In this document: positions 1 through 8,412 of the stretch, piece by piece
Layout: each line of letters starts with the position of its first letter
Position numbering within the stretch: position 1 is the first letter of the stretch
Made by a program: the position numbers and the translations under genes
NCBI GenBank assembly: GCA_003990745.1
Contig: RBNI01003571.1
Coordinates: forward strand, 1 to 15,594
Direction of reading: 5' to 3'
Source of the DNA: Jimgerdemannia flammicorona
Lineage: Eukaryota; Mucoromycota; Endogonomycetes; Endogonales; Endogonaceae
Length of the DNA: 15,594 nt
The notes under the pieces: model-generated
Seen by the model: the letters and a program-made list of their open reading frames with translations, nothing else
Told to the model about the DNA's origin: nothing
The model's database searches: none

Positions 1-765
1 CCCCCCCTACCCCTTCCTGATGAAATTCCACTCTGTCCAACACAACCCTCACTCTTCTGCCACTCTGTTCACATATCCTCCTCACCAAACTGCACCGCCT
101 CCCTCCCAGAGGGCCCCAACCAGCCCACCATCCAGTCAAAAGATCCCCCAACAGCTCCTCCCACTGTACCACCTTCTCCTGCAGTCCCATCCACCTCCCC
201 TCCTCAAATACAAAGAGCCAATGACCCGCCAGTCCTACCCATACTGCCAACACCCAACCTACAGTGAGCCAACAATCACCCACCCCCCCAACCAGCCGAG
301 ATCTCAAATTATCCCAGCGGCCCCCCACTCCAACCAACCCCTGCCCCACACCCAGTCTATCCCCAATTACTACCCAAAAGTCCCCCAATACCTCACACTC
401 CCCAAGCCAATGTTCTGGCATCTGTACCAGACCCCCAACCTGCCCCACATTGAAACACTCCTCACATTCAAAGCATCCACTGTCCACCAAATGTCCAGTT
501 CGGAAATTCAACATGACATTCCTCTGTAGCAACCGCCACCATACTACCCAGTATTTAGGAGGAAGCCACCGTCACACCTCGGCACTCCAAGACCAGATAT
601 CTGCCCAGTCCCACTCCTCGCCAATCCCTGCTGCCTGCCAACCACTCGGCCAAAGATCTAGGCCCAGATGCTGTTGGCACTCCACTCTATCCCCAATGTC
701 AAATGTTTCAAGTGGGGCACCCCCCAAGAGCAGTCTATCCCACCTCCACATACCATCTTGAATAG
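1..765 (+). other. C-rich, G-poor segment with a possible proline-rich coding relic
   Basis: The plus strand is strikingly strand-biased: in the first 60 bases about half are C and only four are G, and the bias continues to about 650. Two plus-strand frames stay open for 165-169 codons (20-529 and 264-761), but both give low-complexity Pro/Ser/Gln/His protein, and open frames are expected when G is rare. Frame 1 gives the most natural-looking protein, rich in Pro, Ala, Ser and Val with scattered Asp and Glu. It is stopped at 265-267, 451-453, 514-516, 556-558 and 763-765. The first four stops could be decayed CGA or CAG codons, and the piece 559-762 is open. I do not recognise a family. No similarity to the retroelement interior was seen, so this is either a decayed exon of a proline-rich gene or another repeat. 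Confidence 0.35.
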
Positions 766-1219
766 TTTTTATTTTATAGAGATAGTAGAGATATTTCTAA
801 TTTTCCATAGGATCTCATATAAGCAGAGGTCTCAATTGGTAGAATTAACTTGAGCAAGTTCTTTATTAATAGTCTGGTTCATTCATTCTGTCAAATTATT
901 AGTTTGAGAGTAATATAATATAATCTGTTTCAGGTAGATCTTGTAAAATTGGATATCTTATTCAGAGATAAGTTCTTCTGAAAGTCTATATCTGAGTATG
1001 AGGCCATAGAGGAGAGCAATAATTAAAAAGACATTAGTGATTTCTATTGGAAAAGCTTCAGGCTATTTGGTTAGATATTTTATAAATTCTAAGATATATT
1101 TATTTTTTCATAGTATATCTAATAGTAGTCTAATAATATCTTTAAAAGATATATACTAATAGTGTGATTAATTGTAGTAGTACTTGATAGTTCTTCTTTC
1201 TTTAGTACTTCTAATACAT
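752..1219 (-). mobile_element. Older Ty3/Gypsy copy, 3'-side fragment (integrase), left of the nested insertion
   Basis: This stretch aligns base by base with 3487-3990 of the younger element, which encodes integrase core and part of its zinc finger on the minus strand. Differences are mainly C-to-T and G-to-A, with some small indels and transversions. Landmarks shared with the younger copy include the ATAGGATCTCA, TTGGTAGAATT and GATTTCTATTGGAAAAGC words. The fragment starts abruptly at about 752 against the C-rich segment, so the integrase tail and 3' LTR of this copy are missing. It ends at 1219, where the younger element was inserted, and continues at 11431. No open frame survives. Confidence 0.88.
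1216..1219. repeat. Probable target-site duplication, left copy (acat)
   Basis: When the left flank and the right flank (from 11431) are both aligned to the younger element's own sequence, they overlap at exactly four bases, equivalent to its 3991-3994. The left copy reads ACAT and the right copy ATAT, one transition apart. Four bases is short for Ty3/Gypsy, where five is common. Because the site has mutated, a five-base duplication with a shifted LTR border cannot be excluded. Confidence 0.5.
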
Positions 1220-2576
1220 TGTAATGTACCTGGCTCAATAGAGGCAAATTACAAGGTTGGGGATTGATGTAGTTTGGCTTGAGCCCCCAGTTACTTTGTT
1301 AAAAAGCAACAAAATGTTCTAAGATTCCTGAGGTCCTTATTGGTATTTAGTGGTACAATAGTCAAAAACTGGATATCTGCAAGCAATTCTGGTGATTTCC
1401 TTATTGGAATGGTTCTTTGGGTATAGTGGTAATTTGTGTGTAAATGGGTTTCCTTCTTGGATCAACTGGGAATACTACAATTTGTATAGCATGATGATCT
1501 CTATATGTGATGGTCTAGCAATTTAGCAGTTCTCCTTCTTGGGGGGTGGTGATCTCTGTGTGATGATCTCCATGTAGCATGATGATTTCCAAAAGTATAC
1601 AATTTCTGGTGGATAACTTGATTTGGCTCACTGGAAATTGTATGGCATGGATTCGCCTTACTGGGAATAATGCTGGCAGTGGTTTCTTTTGTATCAGCTC
1701 ACTGAGAACAACAGATAACTCGGCAAATAACTCAGATGCTGCGGTTTCTTCCTAAATCAGCAGCTCTTCTGGAAATATGGTAGTGCAGATTCTTCTGAAT
1801 CAGCAGCTTTAACTGAGAATGTGGCAGACAGCTTAGAAGTGGTGGATGATGCAGATTCAGCTTCAACTGGAATACTACTCAGATGGCATGGATTCTTCTG
1901 AATCAGTGGCTTCAACTGGGAAACGGGCTGGTGGCTTGAAAAGAGTCTCTTGGCAAAGTTACATCAAAGACAGGCTTCGTTTGTGCAAATGGATCACTGT
2001 GAAGTTGTGTCAGAAACTGGCTTGTGGCAAGAAAGGCAGGCTCTCTGAGAATGTGGCAAAGTTCTTCACTAAACTTAGCAGAAAACTAGGATTCTTCAGG
2101 CTTTGTCTGGCAAGTGTACTAATTATTCCAAAGGTGGCAAAGTTCTTCACATGAACTTGGTGGCAAAATCTTCAAGCTTTGTATTGGAAAATAGACTAGA
2201 GTGGAAAGGGGACCAATGCTCAATCTTTAGAGGCTTCTTGGTATTTGTATTTCAGACTGAGGTTTATTCACTCTTATCTCTGGGGTAATTTATATAAGTT
2301 GGTTGCTACCTGATTGCTATGTGGCTAACTATAGATCTACTACTTATGGCAGATATACAAAGTCTGTATAATGTATAGAACCTGTACAGTGTATAGAGTC
2401 TGTATAGTGAACGGAGTCTGTATAGCTAAACAGACCTTATCTGATATATTCTGCTAATTATACAGTTTCTGCAGCAATGGTTGCTGGTTACTATGCTGTA
2501 TGTTCACATCATCTGGCTAATTGTTCACATCATCTAGCTAAGGTATAATTCAGGTGGTACATCTTGATTTATCATA
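1220..2576 (-). repeat. 3' LTR of the younger element
   Basis: Direct repeat of 10141-11430. On the plus strand it begins TGTAATGTACCTGGCTCAAT and ends ATCATA; the partner begins TGTAACATGCCTGGCTCAAT and ends GTCACA, which suggests TGT...ACA termini before mutation. At 1357 bases it is longer than its partner (1290), mostly because of an 18-base tandem expansion at 2361-2432 and an 11-base difference near 2161. The interior holds degenerate internal duplications, for example 1788-1820 with 1891-1923 and 2055-2069 with 2136-2150. A 102-codon open frame at 1846-2154 lies wholly inside the LTR on the opposite strand and is not considered a gene. Confidence 0.93.
2361..2432. repeat. 18-base tandem repeat, about four units, in the 3' LTR
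   Basis: Four consecutive 18-base units (2361, 2379, 2397, 2415) share the pattern AGTCTGTATA-GTATAG with a few changes. The 5' LTR holds a single unit, starting at about 11269. The expansion is therefore specific to one LTR and arose after insertion, or before it if the LTRs no longer derive from one template. Confidence 0.8.
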
Positions 2577-2590
2577 TCAGCCCCCACTGA
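2577..2590 (-). other. Polypurine tract, overlapping the pol stop codon
   Basis: On the minus strand the bases directly before the 3' LTR read CAGTGGGGGCTGA, a G-rich purine run in the right place to prime plus-strand DNA synthesis. The TGA inside it (2577-2579 on the plus strand) ends the acidic reading frame that follows integrase, so the coding region appears to run to the LTR border. Confidence 0.7.
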
Positions 2591-4200
2591 AGAATAGTCT
2601 GTTCCAGACTGTTCTTCAGTCATCATCCCAATAGATATAGGCTGCTTCTACATCTGTACCTGTTCCATCATCTTCATTGTCTATACTAGGGTCACTTTAT
2701 TCTATGGGCTCTTCTTCTTCTTCGGGAAATAGAATTTCAACAGAATTGATAATACTCAAGTAGATAACAGGGTTCATTCCTTAAATGTCATTTAGAGAGA
2801 ACTATGCTTGTGTCAGAGCTGTGATATTTTATTTATAAATGGTGTATAGTCTGTCTGCAACAGTAGCGTCTCTCCTGGTCAGACCTGTGGTATTCCTGAT
2901 AAAGGTCTGTTCTGGGGCTGGTAGGTTCTATAATTGTTCACCAATTGCATAATAGGCCTGCAGTTGGTGGACTTGTAGTAGGCATCTGACCAAGATAAGA
3001 TTTTCTTGGTGAACTTGAATCTTCTGAAGGGGGTTCCCATTAGCTTGGCTGAATTGGGGTAGGGGAACCAGTAGAGCTAGGAAGGAGCTGAGGACCAGTA
3101 TCTGGAGGCATTGATCAATTCTTTGACTCATGGTATAGAGGGGAGATATAGTTTGAAATGATTGATGTGTACTGGTGTTCTCAGGGTTCATCTATCCATG
3201 CTTCTTAAATAGATACTAGTTCCTCTGATGTTGTGTACAAAATAAGGTCCTTCCCATTTGGGCTCTAGTTTGGCAGCAAAGTTTATTTCAATTATACTTC
3301 TCTAAACTAGTACTTAATCTCCAATCATGATCTCTTGGTCCTTCTGTCTTTGGTCATAGTACTTCTTTTGTCTTTCTTGGGCTTTGACAATCTGACCTTG
3401 GGTCTGATTATGTAACTGTTCTGCTTTTTTGAGAAGATCTCTGAGGTTCTCATGGTCAGCAGTTCTCGTTTTCTTGGCAAACATCATCTCAAATGGCTTT
3501 TATTTGGTTGAGGCAGCAGGGACATTCCAAATTTCCCATAGGATCTCAGGTAAGAAGAGGTTCCAATTGGTAGAATTGACTCAGGCAAGTCCTTTCTTAA
3601 TTGTCTAGTTCATTCTTTCTATCATACCATTGGTCTGGGGGTGGTATGATGTGGTTCATTTAAGATAGATCTTGTGAATTTGAGCATAACTTGTGATTAT
3701 ATTATTGACAAATTCTGTGCCTCAGTCAGAGATGAGTTCTTCTGGGGGTCCATATCTGAGTGTGAGTCTATGGAAGAGACCTACAATGGTTAAGGCATCT
3801 GTGATTTCTATTGGAAAAGCCTCAGGCCACTTGGTCAGGTGTTTCACAAATACAAGGATGTATTTGTTTCTTTTTGGTGTAACTGGTAGAGGTCCAATTA
3901 CATCTACTCCCCATCTCTGAAAGATGTGAGTGGGTGGGGGAATCAGTTGCAAAGGGGCTTGATAGTTCTTCTTTCCTTGGTACTTCTGGCAAGTGTCACA
4001 TTTCTGAATGATGTCTCGGACTTGAGTTCTGAGGTGAGGCCAATGTTGATACAGTTTTCGAATCTTGTCTTCTGTACTTGTCTATCCTTGATGGGCTTTC
4101 TGATATTCTTTTCAGATGAGATCTTCTTGTGCCTTGATAGTCTGAGGAGCTTCCTTTAGAGTGTAGTTCCTTGGGACACCCTTCTTCTAGTTTATTGGGG
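2577..4200 (-). pseudogene. Integrase (Ty3/Gypsy) with acidic C-terminal tail, broken
   Basis: Integrase joins retroelement cDNA to nuclear DNA. In one minus-strand frame the zinc finger shows an A-H-Q-G stretch and W-P-H, then C-D-T-C (3989-4000). The catalytic core has Asp in W-G-V-D-V (3902-3904), Asp in I-S-D (3725-3727) and Glu in M-I-E-R-M-N (3617-3619). The last two are separated by exactly 35 residues, as in the family. A W-E-G-P-Y-F-V motif near 3260 marks the C-terminal GPY/F domain. At least seven in-frame stops interrupt it, including after I-S-D, after K at the H-P-Q-T-N-G loop, and after E-R-M-N. Those in conserved places look like Arg or Gln codons hit by C-to-T. A frameshift near 4195 separates it from RNase H. 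Downstream frames at 2577-3191 are less certain but include an acidic stretch with several Glu and Asp runs ending in the polypurine tract. Confidence 0.92.
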
Positions 4201-5658
4201 CTGGCGGGAAAGTACATCAACATTGTTGTGAGCTTTCCCTACTTTGTAGATGATGGTGATTTTGTAATCCTGAAGGATAAGAATCCAGCGGGCTAGGATT
4301 CCCATGGGTTCCTTATGGTTGAATAACCATTTGAGGGCTACATGGTCTGTGATCAGGGTGAACCTTTTTCCAATGAGGTAATGCTTGAATAGGGTGACTG
4401 CCCATATGACTACAAGGCATTCCAGTTTGATGCTACCATAGTTTGTTTGCTGCTGATTGGTAGCTCTGCTTGCATAAGCTATCACATAATTCTATTGATC
4501 AGGTCCTTCCTGGGCTAGAACTGCTTTGAGGCCATCTTTAGAGGCATCTGTATACAAGATGAATGGCTTCTGTAGATTGGGGCACACAAGGATTGGTGCT
4601 GTAGTCATGCAATTTTTGAGTTCCTTGAAGGCTTTTTCTTGTGATTCTGTCTATTTGAATGGTACTCCTTTCTTGAGAAGAATCCAGATTGGGGCATCGA
4701 TTTGAGCAAAATTCTTGATAAACCTTCTATAATAGGATACTAGCATCAGAAATGATAGTGTCTCCTTTAGGGTCCTGGGTACTGGCCAATTGTTGATCTT
4801 CTCGGTTTTCTTTGGGTCTGCATGGGTTCCTTCTTTTGAGACTATAAATCTAAGGAATTTGAGTTTCTGTTTCCCAAAGTAGCATTTCTTTGCATTTAGT
4901 CTCAAGTGGTTTTTGTGGGTAAGCTTGAAGAATTCCTCTAGGTAGTGCAGGTGTTCTTTGAAATTTGCTGAATAGATGTTGGAATCATCTATGTATACAA
5001 TCAGGCAGTGGTGAATCAAGGGGGCATAGACTGAATTCATCATTCTCTAGAAGGTGGAGGGTGTATTGCAAAGTCCAAAGGGCATTCGAAGGTACTCAAA
5101 CAGTTTTCCTAGTGCAAGGAAGGCTGTCTTTTGGATGTCCTTTGGGTCTATGGAGATCTTATGGAATTCTGTGAAGAGGTCCATACTGCTGAAGTATCTG
5201 GCATCTTGTAACTGATCTAAGAGGTCATCAATTCTGGGCAGAGGATATGCATCCTTTTTGATGACTGAATTGAGTTTCCTGTAATCCAAGCAGAGTCTCC
5301 ATCCTCCTTTCTTTGGTACAATGAGTATAGGGCTGGCCCAGGGGCTGGTAGAGGGTTGGATGACCTCATTGTCTAAGAGTTCTTGAATGTACTCCTTTTT
5401 GAATGTTTTCAAGTGATGGGGTATTCTATAGAGTTTCTGCCAGATAGGTATTGCATTTCCTGTATTTATGCTATGGTGGTATGATGGATTGTATGGCAGG
5501 TTGCCATAATCAGTAGTGAAGATATCTTGATATTTGTTGAGAAGTTCTCTAGTTGTTGCTGTTGTTGAGGTGTCAATTCTTCTCCAATGTTGGTGGAAGG
5601 CTTCACTGTCTCCTGGGTCGCAGAGGGGCCTTTCCTTTCTTCTGGGACATTTTGCCAT
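4192..5658 (-). pseudogene. Reverse transcriptase and RNase H (Ty3/Gypsy), interrupted by three in-frame TAG codons
   Basis: One continuous minus-strand frame without frameshift covers both domains. Reverse transcriptase shows S-P-W-A-S-P-I, W-R-L-C-L-D-Y-R-K-L-N, D-A-Y-P-L-P-R, F-S-S-M-D-L, M-P-F-G-L-C-N-T-P and the catalytic Y-I-D-D (4984-4995), followed by the thumb. RNase H shows Y-T-D-A-S (Asp codon 4546-4548), L-E-C-L-V-V-I-W-A-V and I-T-D-H. Together these make and degrade the RNA template during cDNA synthesis. The frame is cut by TAG at 5047-5049 (just after P-S-T-F, where Gln is nearly invariant), at 4651-4653 and at 4486-4488, and it ends in TAA at 4192-4194. All four fit single transitions. 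The helix usually written S-G-Y here reads F-T-E-F, so some catalytic-fold residues may also have changed. Confidence 0.95.
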
Positions 5659-5659
5659 T

Positions 5660-6013
5660 TCCTGATAGGTTTAGTTCATAAACTTCTCTATGAGTTCAGT
5701 TGAGAAAAGATACCAGATGTCCTATGATGGTTCCTTTTGGCAAGATGATGGTTTCCCAACTTTGGTTGGTTGCTCAGGAGTGTACTGGATTCATCTTGTC
5801 AGGAAATGTGTGTCCCTCTATGTCCAGGTGGAGAATATCTTCCTTGGGTTCAAAGAAAAGGTTTCTGGGGTTGGGTGGTGCAAAGATTTCGAAGGTTATT
5901 TGTTCTCCAGGCTCCAGGATGAGATTCTTGTGCAGTCTGACTGGTTGCTGGTACACTTGTTGGGGAGCATTCTTTTTGAGGTGGTTGACTTGAAGGAGAT
6001 GTACTTCCTTCTT
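5660..6013 (-). pseudogene. Unrecognised domain between dUTPase and reverse transcriptase
   Basis: In the same minus-strand frame as dUTPase motif 5, about 115 codons follow with alternating hydrophobic and polar residues suggesting beta strands. Features seen are an L-E-P-G-E-Q-I-T-F-E-I stretch, F-E-P-K-E-D-I-L-H-L-D-I, and near the end I-L-P-K-G-T-I-I-G-H-L. The LPKGT-x-IG type of ending is something I associate with spacer segments ahead of reverse transcriptase in Ty3/Gypsy polyproteins. The frame is stopped at TGA twice (near 5785 and 5705) and shifts near 5660 to join the reverse transcriptase frame. An open stretch is 5774-5956. The function is unknown. A second jelly-roll or dUTPase-like fold is possible but not shown. 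Confidence 0.6.
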
Positions 6014-6420
6014 GTCTGAGCTTCCAAATCCTTTAGCTTGCCTTGTTCCTTCAGTCAGTTCAGATACTTCCTGTAATTGTGGTCCTGACCTTCATGAAGA
6101 CTGCTTGGGCAATCTTCTGTCCTCTAATGATTTGGTGCTATTCTGCACTGCTGTTGTGTAGGATAACCTTGATTTCGCCTATATATCCTGGGTCAATGAT
6201 TCCTCCTTCTATAGTTATTCCTTGTCTGGCAAGTCCAGACCTTGAGGTCAATTGGATATAAGCTCCTTGGGGTAGCTGCATGACTAATCTGGTTCTGATC
6301 ATGAAAGTTTTTCCAGGCTTGATAGATTCATCCTCCAGACTGTGAAGATCATACCCTACATCTTCTGGGTGAGCTTTGGTTGGAGGCTTGGCCTTGGGAT
6401 GTAGCAGGGCATACTGGGTA
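6014..6420 (-). pseudogene. dUTPase domain inside the Ty3/Gypsy polyprotein, all five motifs, one stop and one frameshift
   Basis: dUTPase hydrolyses dUTP to dUMP and pyrophosphate and keeps uracil out of newly made DNA. All five signatures of the trimeric family appear in order on the minus strand. Motif 1 is V-G-Y-D-L (6345-6359). Motif 2 is S-R-S-G-L-A (6228-6245). Motif 3 is G-G-I-I-D-P-G-Y-I-G (6177-6206), with the catalytic Asp codon at 6192-6194 and the conserved Tyr. Motif 4 is R-G-Q-K-I-A-Q (6105-6125). Motif 5 is K-G-F-G-S-S-D (6014-6034), with the Phe that stacks on uracil. Length and spacing suit a dUTPase of about 130 residues. A TAG at 6138-6140 lies between motifs 3 and 4, and a frameshift near 6075 puts motif 5 in another frame. 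It is flanked by protease upstream and reverse transcriptase downstream, so it was made as part of Pol. Confidence 0.95.
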
Positions 6421-6700
6421 ATGTCCTTGCTGAGTTCAGGCTGTTCTAGAGCTGAGGCTCCACTAGCAGAGAGTCTCTAAGCTCTAAGGTTGAGGTGTGG
6501 CCATCTGGCTCCAGTAGAGGGATCTTGGAGATAGTTGATTCTCCTTCTTCCTGTAGGGTCAAGGGCTTCTATGAAGTTGGTGGCATCTTCTGCCCATTCT
6601 TAGTGAGTTGCATGTCTGATAAGAGCTAGGATGTCTTCACCTTAATTGTAGATCTTGAGGGTCCTTCTTTCTGGTTTTTTGGTCTGGCTTTTTTGGATCT
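6421..6700 (-). pseudogene. N-terminal extension of the dUTPase segment
   Basis: The dUTPase frame continues upstream for about 90 codons without a frameshift, interrupted by TAG near 6479, TAA near 6600 and TAA near 6643, each compatible with a mutated Gln codon. The reading includes E-D-I-L-A-L-I-R-H-A, W-A-E-D-A-T-N-F-I-E-A and R-W-P-H-L-N-L. This is mixed charged and hydrophobic sequence that looks like folded protein, not a simple linker. I do not recognise a family. It may be a small helical domain preceding the enzyme. Confidence 0.55.
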
Positions 6701-7735
6701 GACTTTTTTGGATCTGACTCCAGTTATCTCCTCTCTTCAAGGTGTGGACTGCAACATCATGGCTCAGATGAATCTTCTGATGTCTGCAGTCTCAGCAGTC
6801 TGGGTGTCTTTCATGGTTGTAATATCCCATTGCTCAGAAATGGTGTTCCCAGTTATTGATTCTTGTTGTCTTGAGAAATGGTACCCATCTTGGTCATAGG
6901 TGGGTGGAAGAGTAGACAAGGGATATATTTCTGTTTGGGTGAAGAAGCCTTGTCCCCTGAATCGGCTTTGCAACTTAGTGGTAAGTAGTTGACTGTGAAA
7001 GTGTATTTGGGGGTTCTGGTCTCTGGGGTCTCTGTCTCTCCTATTGGTCCAGTAAATGGCACTGATAGTAATAGTCTCGGAGAGAGTGGAAGGCTATTTG
7101 GTGTGAACATCTTCCTAATTGAAAAGCTTTCTCTTGGTGAGTTTCTTTCTTGGAGATAATGGTGATTATACTGGGTCCTTCTTCTATATTCCAAGGGTCA
7201 TTGTCTTCAGGTAGTGTCTAGTGAGAGTCATCCCAGGGAATGAGTTTGGGGACCTCTTCTTCCTCAGGTACTTCTTGTTCAGGAACTTCTTGGTCAGAAG
7301 TTTCTTCTTCCTCAGATGATTCTTGACCCCAAATTGCTTATACTTCTGCAGCCTCAGTTGCAGGTGTTTCTGGAACATGTCTGCATTTCTTCATCTTCCT
7401 TCTGTACTCTAGACAGACTGTGCCAGATGATTTCCTTGTTCCCATGATCTTGGAGGAGTGCTCAGGACACTTGTGTCTCTTGAGGCAGGTAGGGCATACT
7501 TTGGCTTCTCCTGCAATGGCTCCAATGGTAATGGGGATGGTGTTCTTAGCCCACACATTGTCTTCTGGTCTGTCATCCACCAGGTTAATTTGGGGATTGA
7601 GTCTGGGATCATTTCCATCTTTGGATTCTTCTTTCTCTTCTGTAGTAGACTTCTCACTGCTGGCATATTCTTCCTGAATAGTGACCTTCTTCTTCTTTTT
7701 CAATTGTTCATAGCTAGTTACCTTAACTTTATACT
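6701..7735 (-). pseudogene. Long linker between protease and dUTPase with Cys/His cluster and acidic repeats
   Basis: Reading on the minus strand from 7735, a lysine-rich start (K-K-K-K-K-V) is followed by acidic sequence. Then comes a compact Cys/His cluster, C-P-T-C-L-K-R-H-K-C-P-E-H (7458-7496), with further Cys residues about 20 and 30 residues on. From about 7335 to 7230 the frame contains acidic repeats of the E-V-P type (Q-E-V-P, E-Q-E-V-P, E-E-E-E-V-P). Frames then shift. Plausible pieces at 6853-7194 and 6764-6973 are polar, Thr/Gln/Ser-rich and not recognised. The best open part is 7338-7703. The linker follows protease after a frameshift near 7735. The cluster could bind zinc, but the spacing C-x2-C-x3-H-x-C matches no family I can name. 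Confidence 0.6.
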
Positions 7736-7739
7736 TCTT

Positions 7740-8300
7740 GCCTCATAGTCAAAATTGAGTACCTGCTAACTGATGTCAACAACTGCATTCATTTCCTTCA
7801 TCCAGTTGGCACCAAGAATCATGTCATAGGTGACAGCTTTGGTGATAATAGCTTTTGGGATAGAGAACTGAATGTGTCCCAAGGAGATGGTAATATTTCA
7901 TACTTCTCCAAGGGGTTGAGTTCGGGTTCCATCTGCCACTATGATGCTGAGGTGAGATGGTCTATCAATGGACCATTGGAGGGTGTCCAAGAATCATTTG
8001 GTAATGACACAGACAGCTGCTCCTGTATCTATGAGAATTTTTGCTTTTTGTCCTCTAATGTCACTATGTAAGTAGATACTGACATGTCTTTCAGCTGCTT
8101 GAACAGAGATGGGAGCTGGTTCCTACTGTGGGATTGAAACTTGGCCAGTGCTAGACCTGGTGGTTCTCAGCAATTTGTTTCAGACTCCAGCTGGTGTCAG
8201 TTGCAAGAACTGCAGGAGAGGGACTTCTATCTTGGTCTCTTGAATCTTCTGCCAGGCTTCATTATAAATGTCTCTAGGTATGATCTTTGGAGTGTACTTC
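7740..8300 (-). pseudogene. Retropepsin-type aspartic protease with upstream junction segment
   Basis: The protease matures the Gag-Pol polyprotein. In one minus-strand frame the active site reads I-L-I-D-T-G-A-A-V (the four DTGA codons are 8018-8029). About 70 residues later comes Y-D-M-I-L-G-A-N-W-M (about 7800-7832), the ILG-x-x-W hallmark of the second half of retropepsins. An I-V-A-D-G-T turn and G-H-I-Q-F-S-I strand lie between. Upstream in the same frame, to about 8300, Y-N-E-A-W-Q-K-I and I-E-V-P-L-L-Q-F-L-Q-L-T-P are visible, a segment typical ahead of Gypsy proteases. Stops occur after V-I-T-K, after G-E-V and after V-D-I-S (7766-7768), plus two upstream. Most look like CGA or CAG hit by C-to-T. 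Confidence 0.9.
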
Positions 8301-8412
8301 TTCTTGGGCCTTGGCACAGTAGGTTCTCATTCTTCTTGTTCCATTTCTTTATCTTCTGGTGGTAACTCGTTTGCTTTGGGAACAAAAGGTGAGGGGGTTT
8401 GGGGAGGTGTTT

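Noticed and set aside
1288..1298. Possible self-priming of reverse transcription from the LTR
   Set aside because: The shared word with the primer-binding region is a direct repeat on the same strand, not complementary, so it cannot pair with it.
1846..2154. 102-codon plus-strand open frame
   Set aside because: Lies inside the 3' LTR, is antisense to the element, and is not open in the matching part of the 5' LTR.
2928..3191. Minus-strand 87-codon frame as a separate gene
   Set aside because: It lies directly after the integrase GPY motif inside the same element; if real it is part of the integrase C-terminus in a shifted frame, not an independent gene.
5690..6019. 109-codon plus-strand open frame
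   Set aside because: Antisense shadow of the domain between dUTPase and reverse transcriptase.
7409..7666. Minus-strand 85-codon frame continuing the protease frame
   Set aside because: The alternative frame 7338-7703 gives a better Cys/His and acidic composition and runs on into the acidic repeats; this one is probably out of frame.
7420..7748. Plus-strand open frames of 85-96 codons
   Set aside because: Antisense shadows of the linker reading frame on the minus strand; the protein is hydrophobic and low in complexity.
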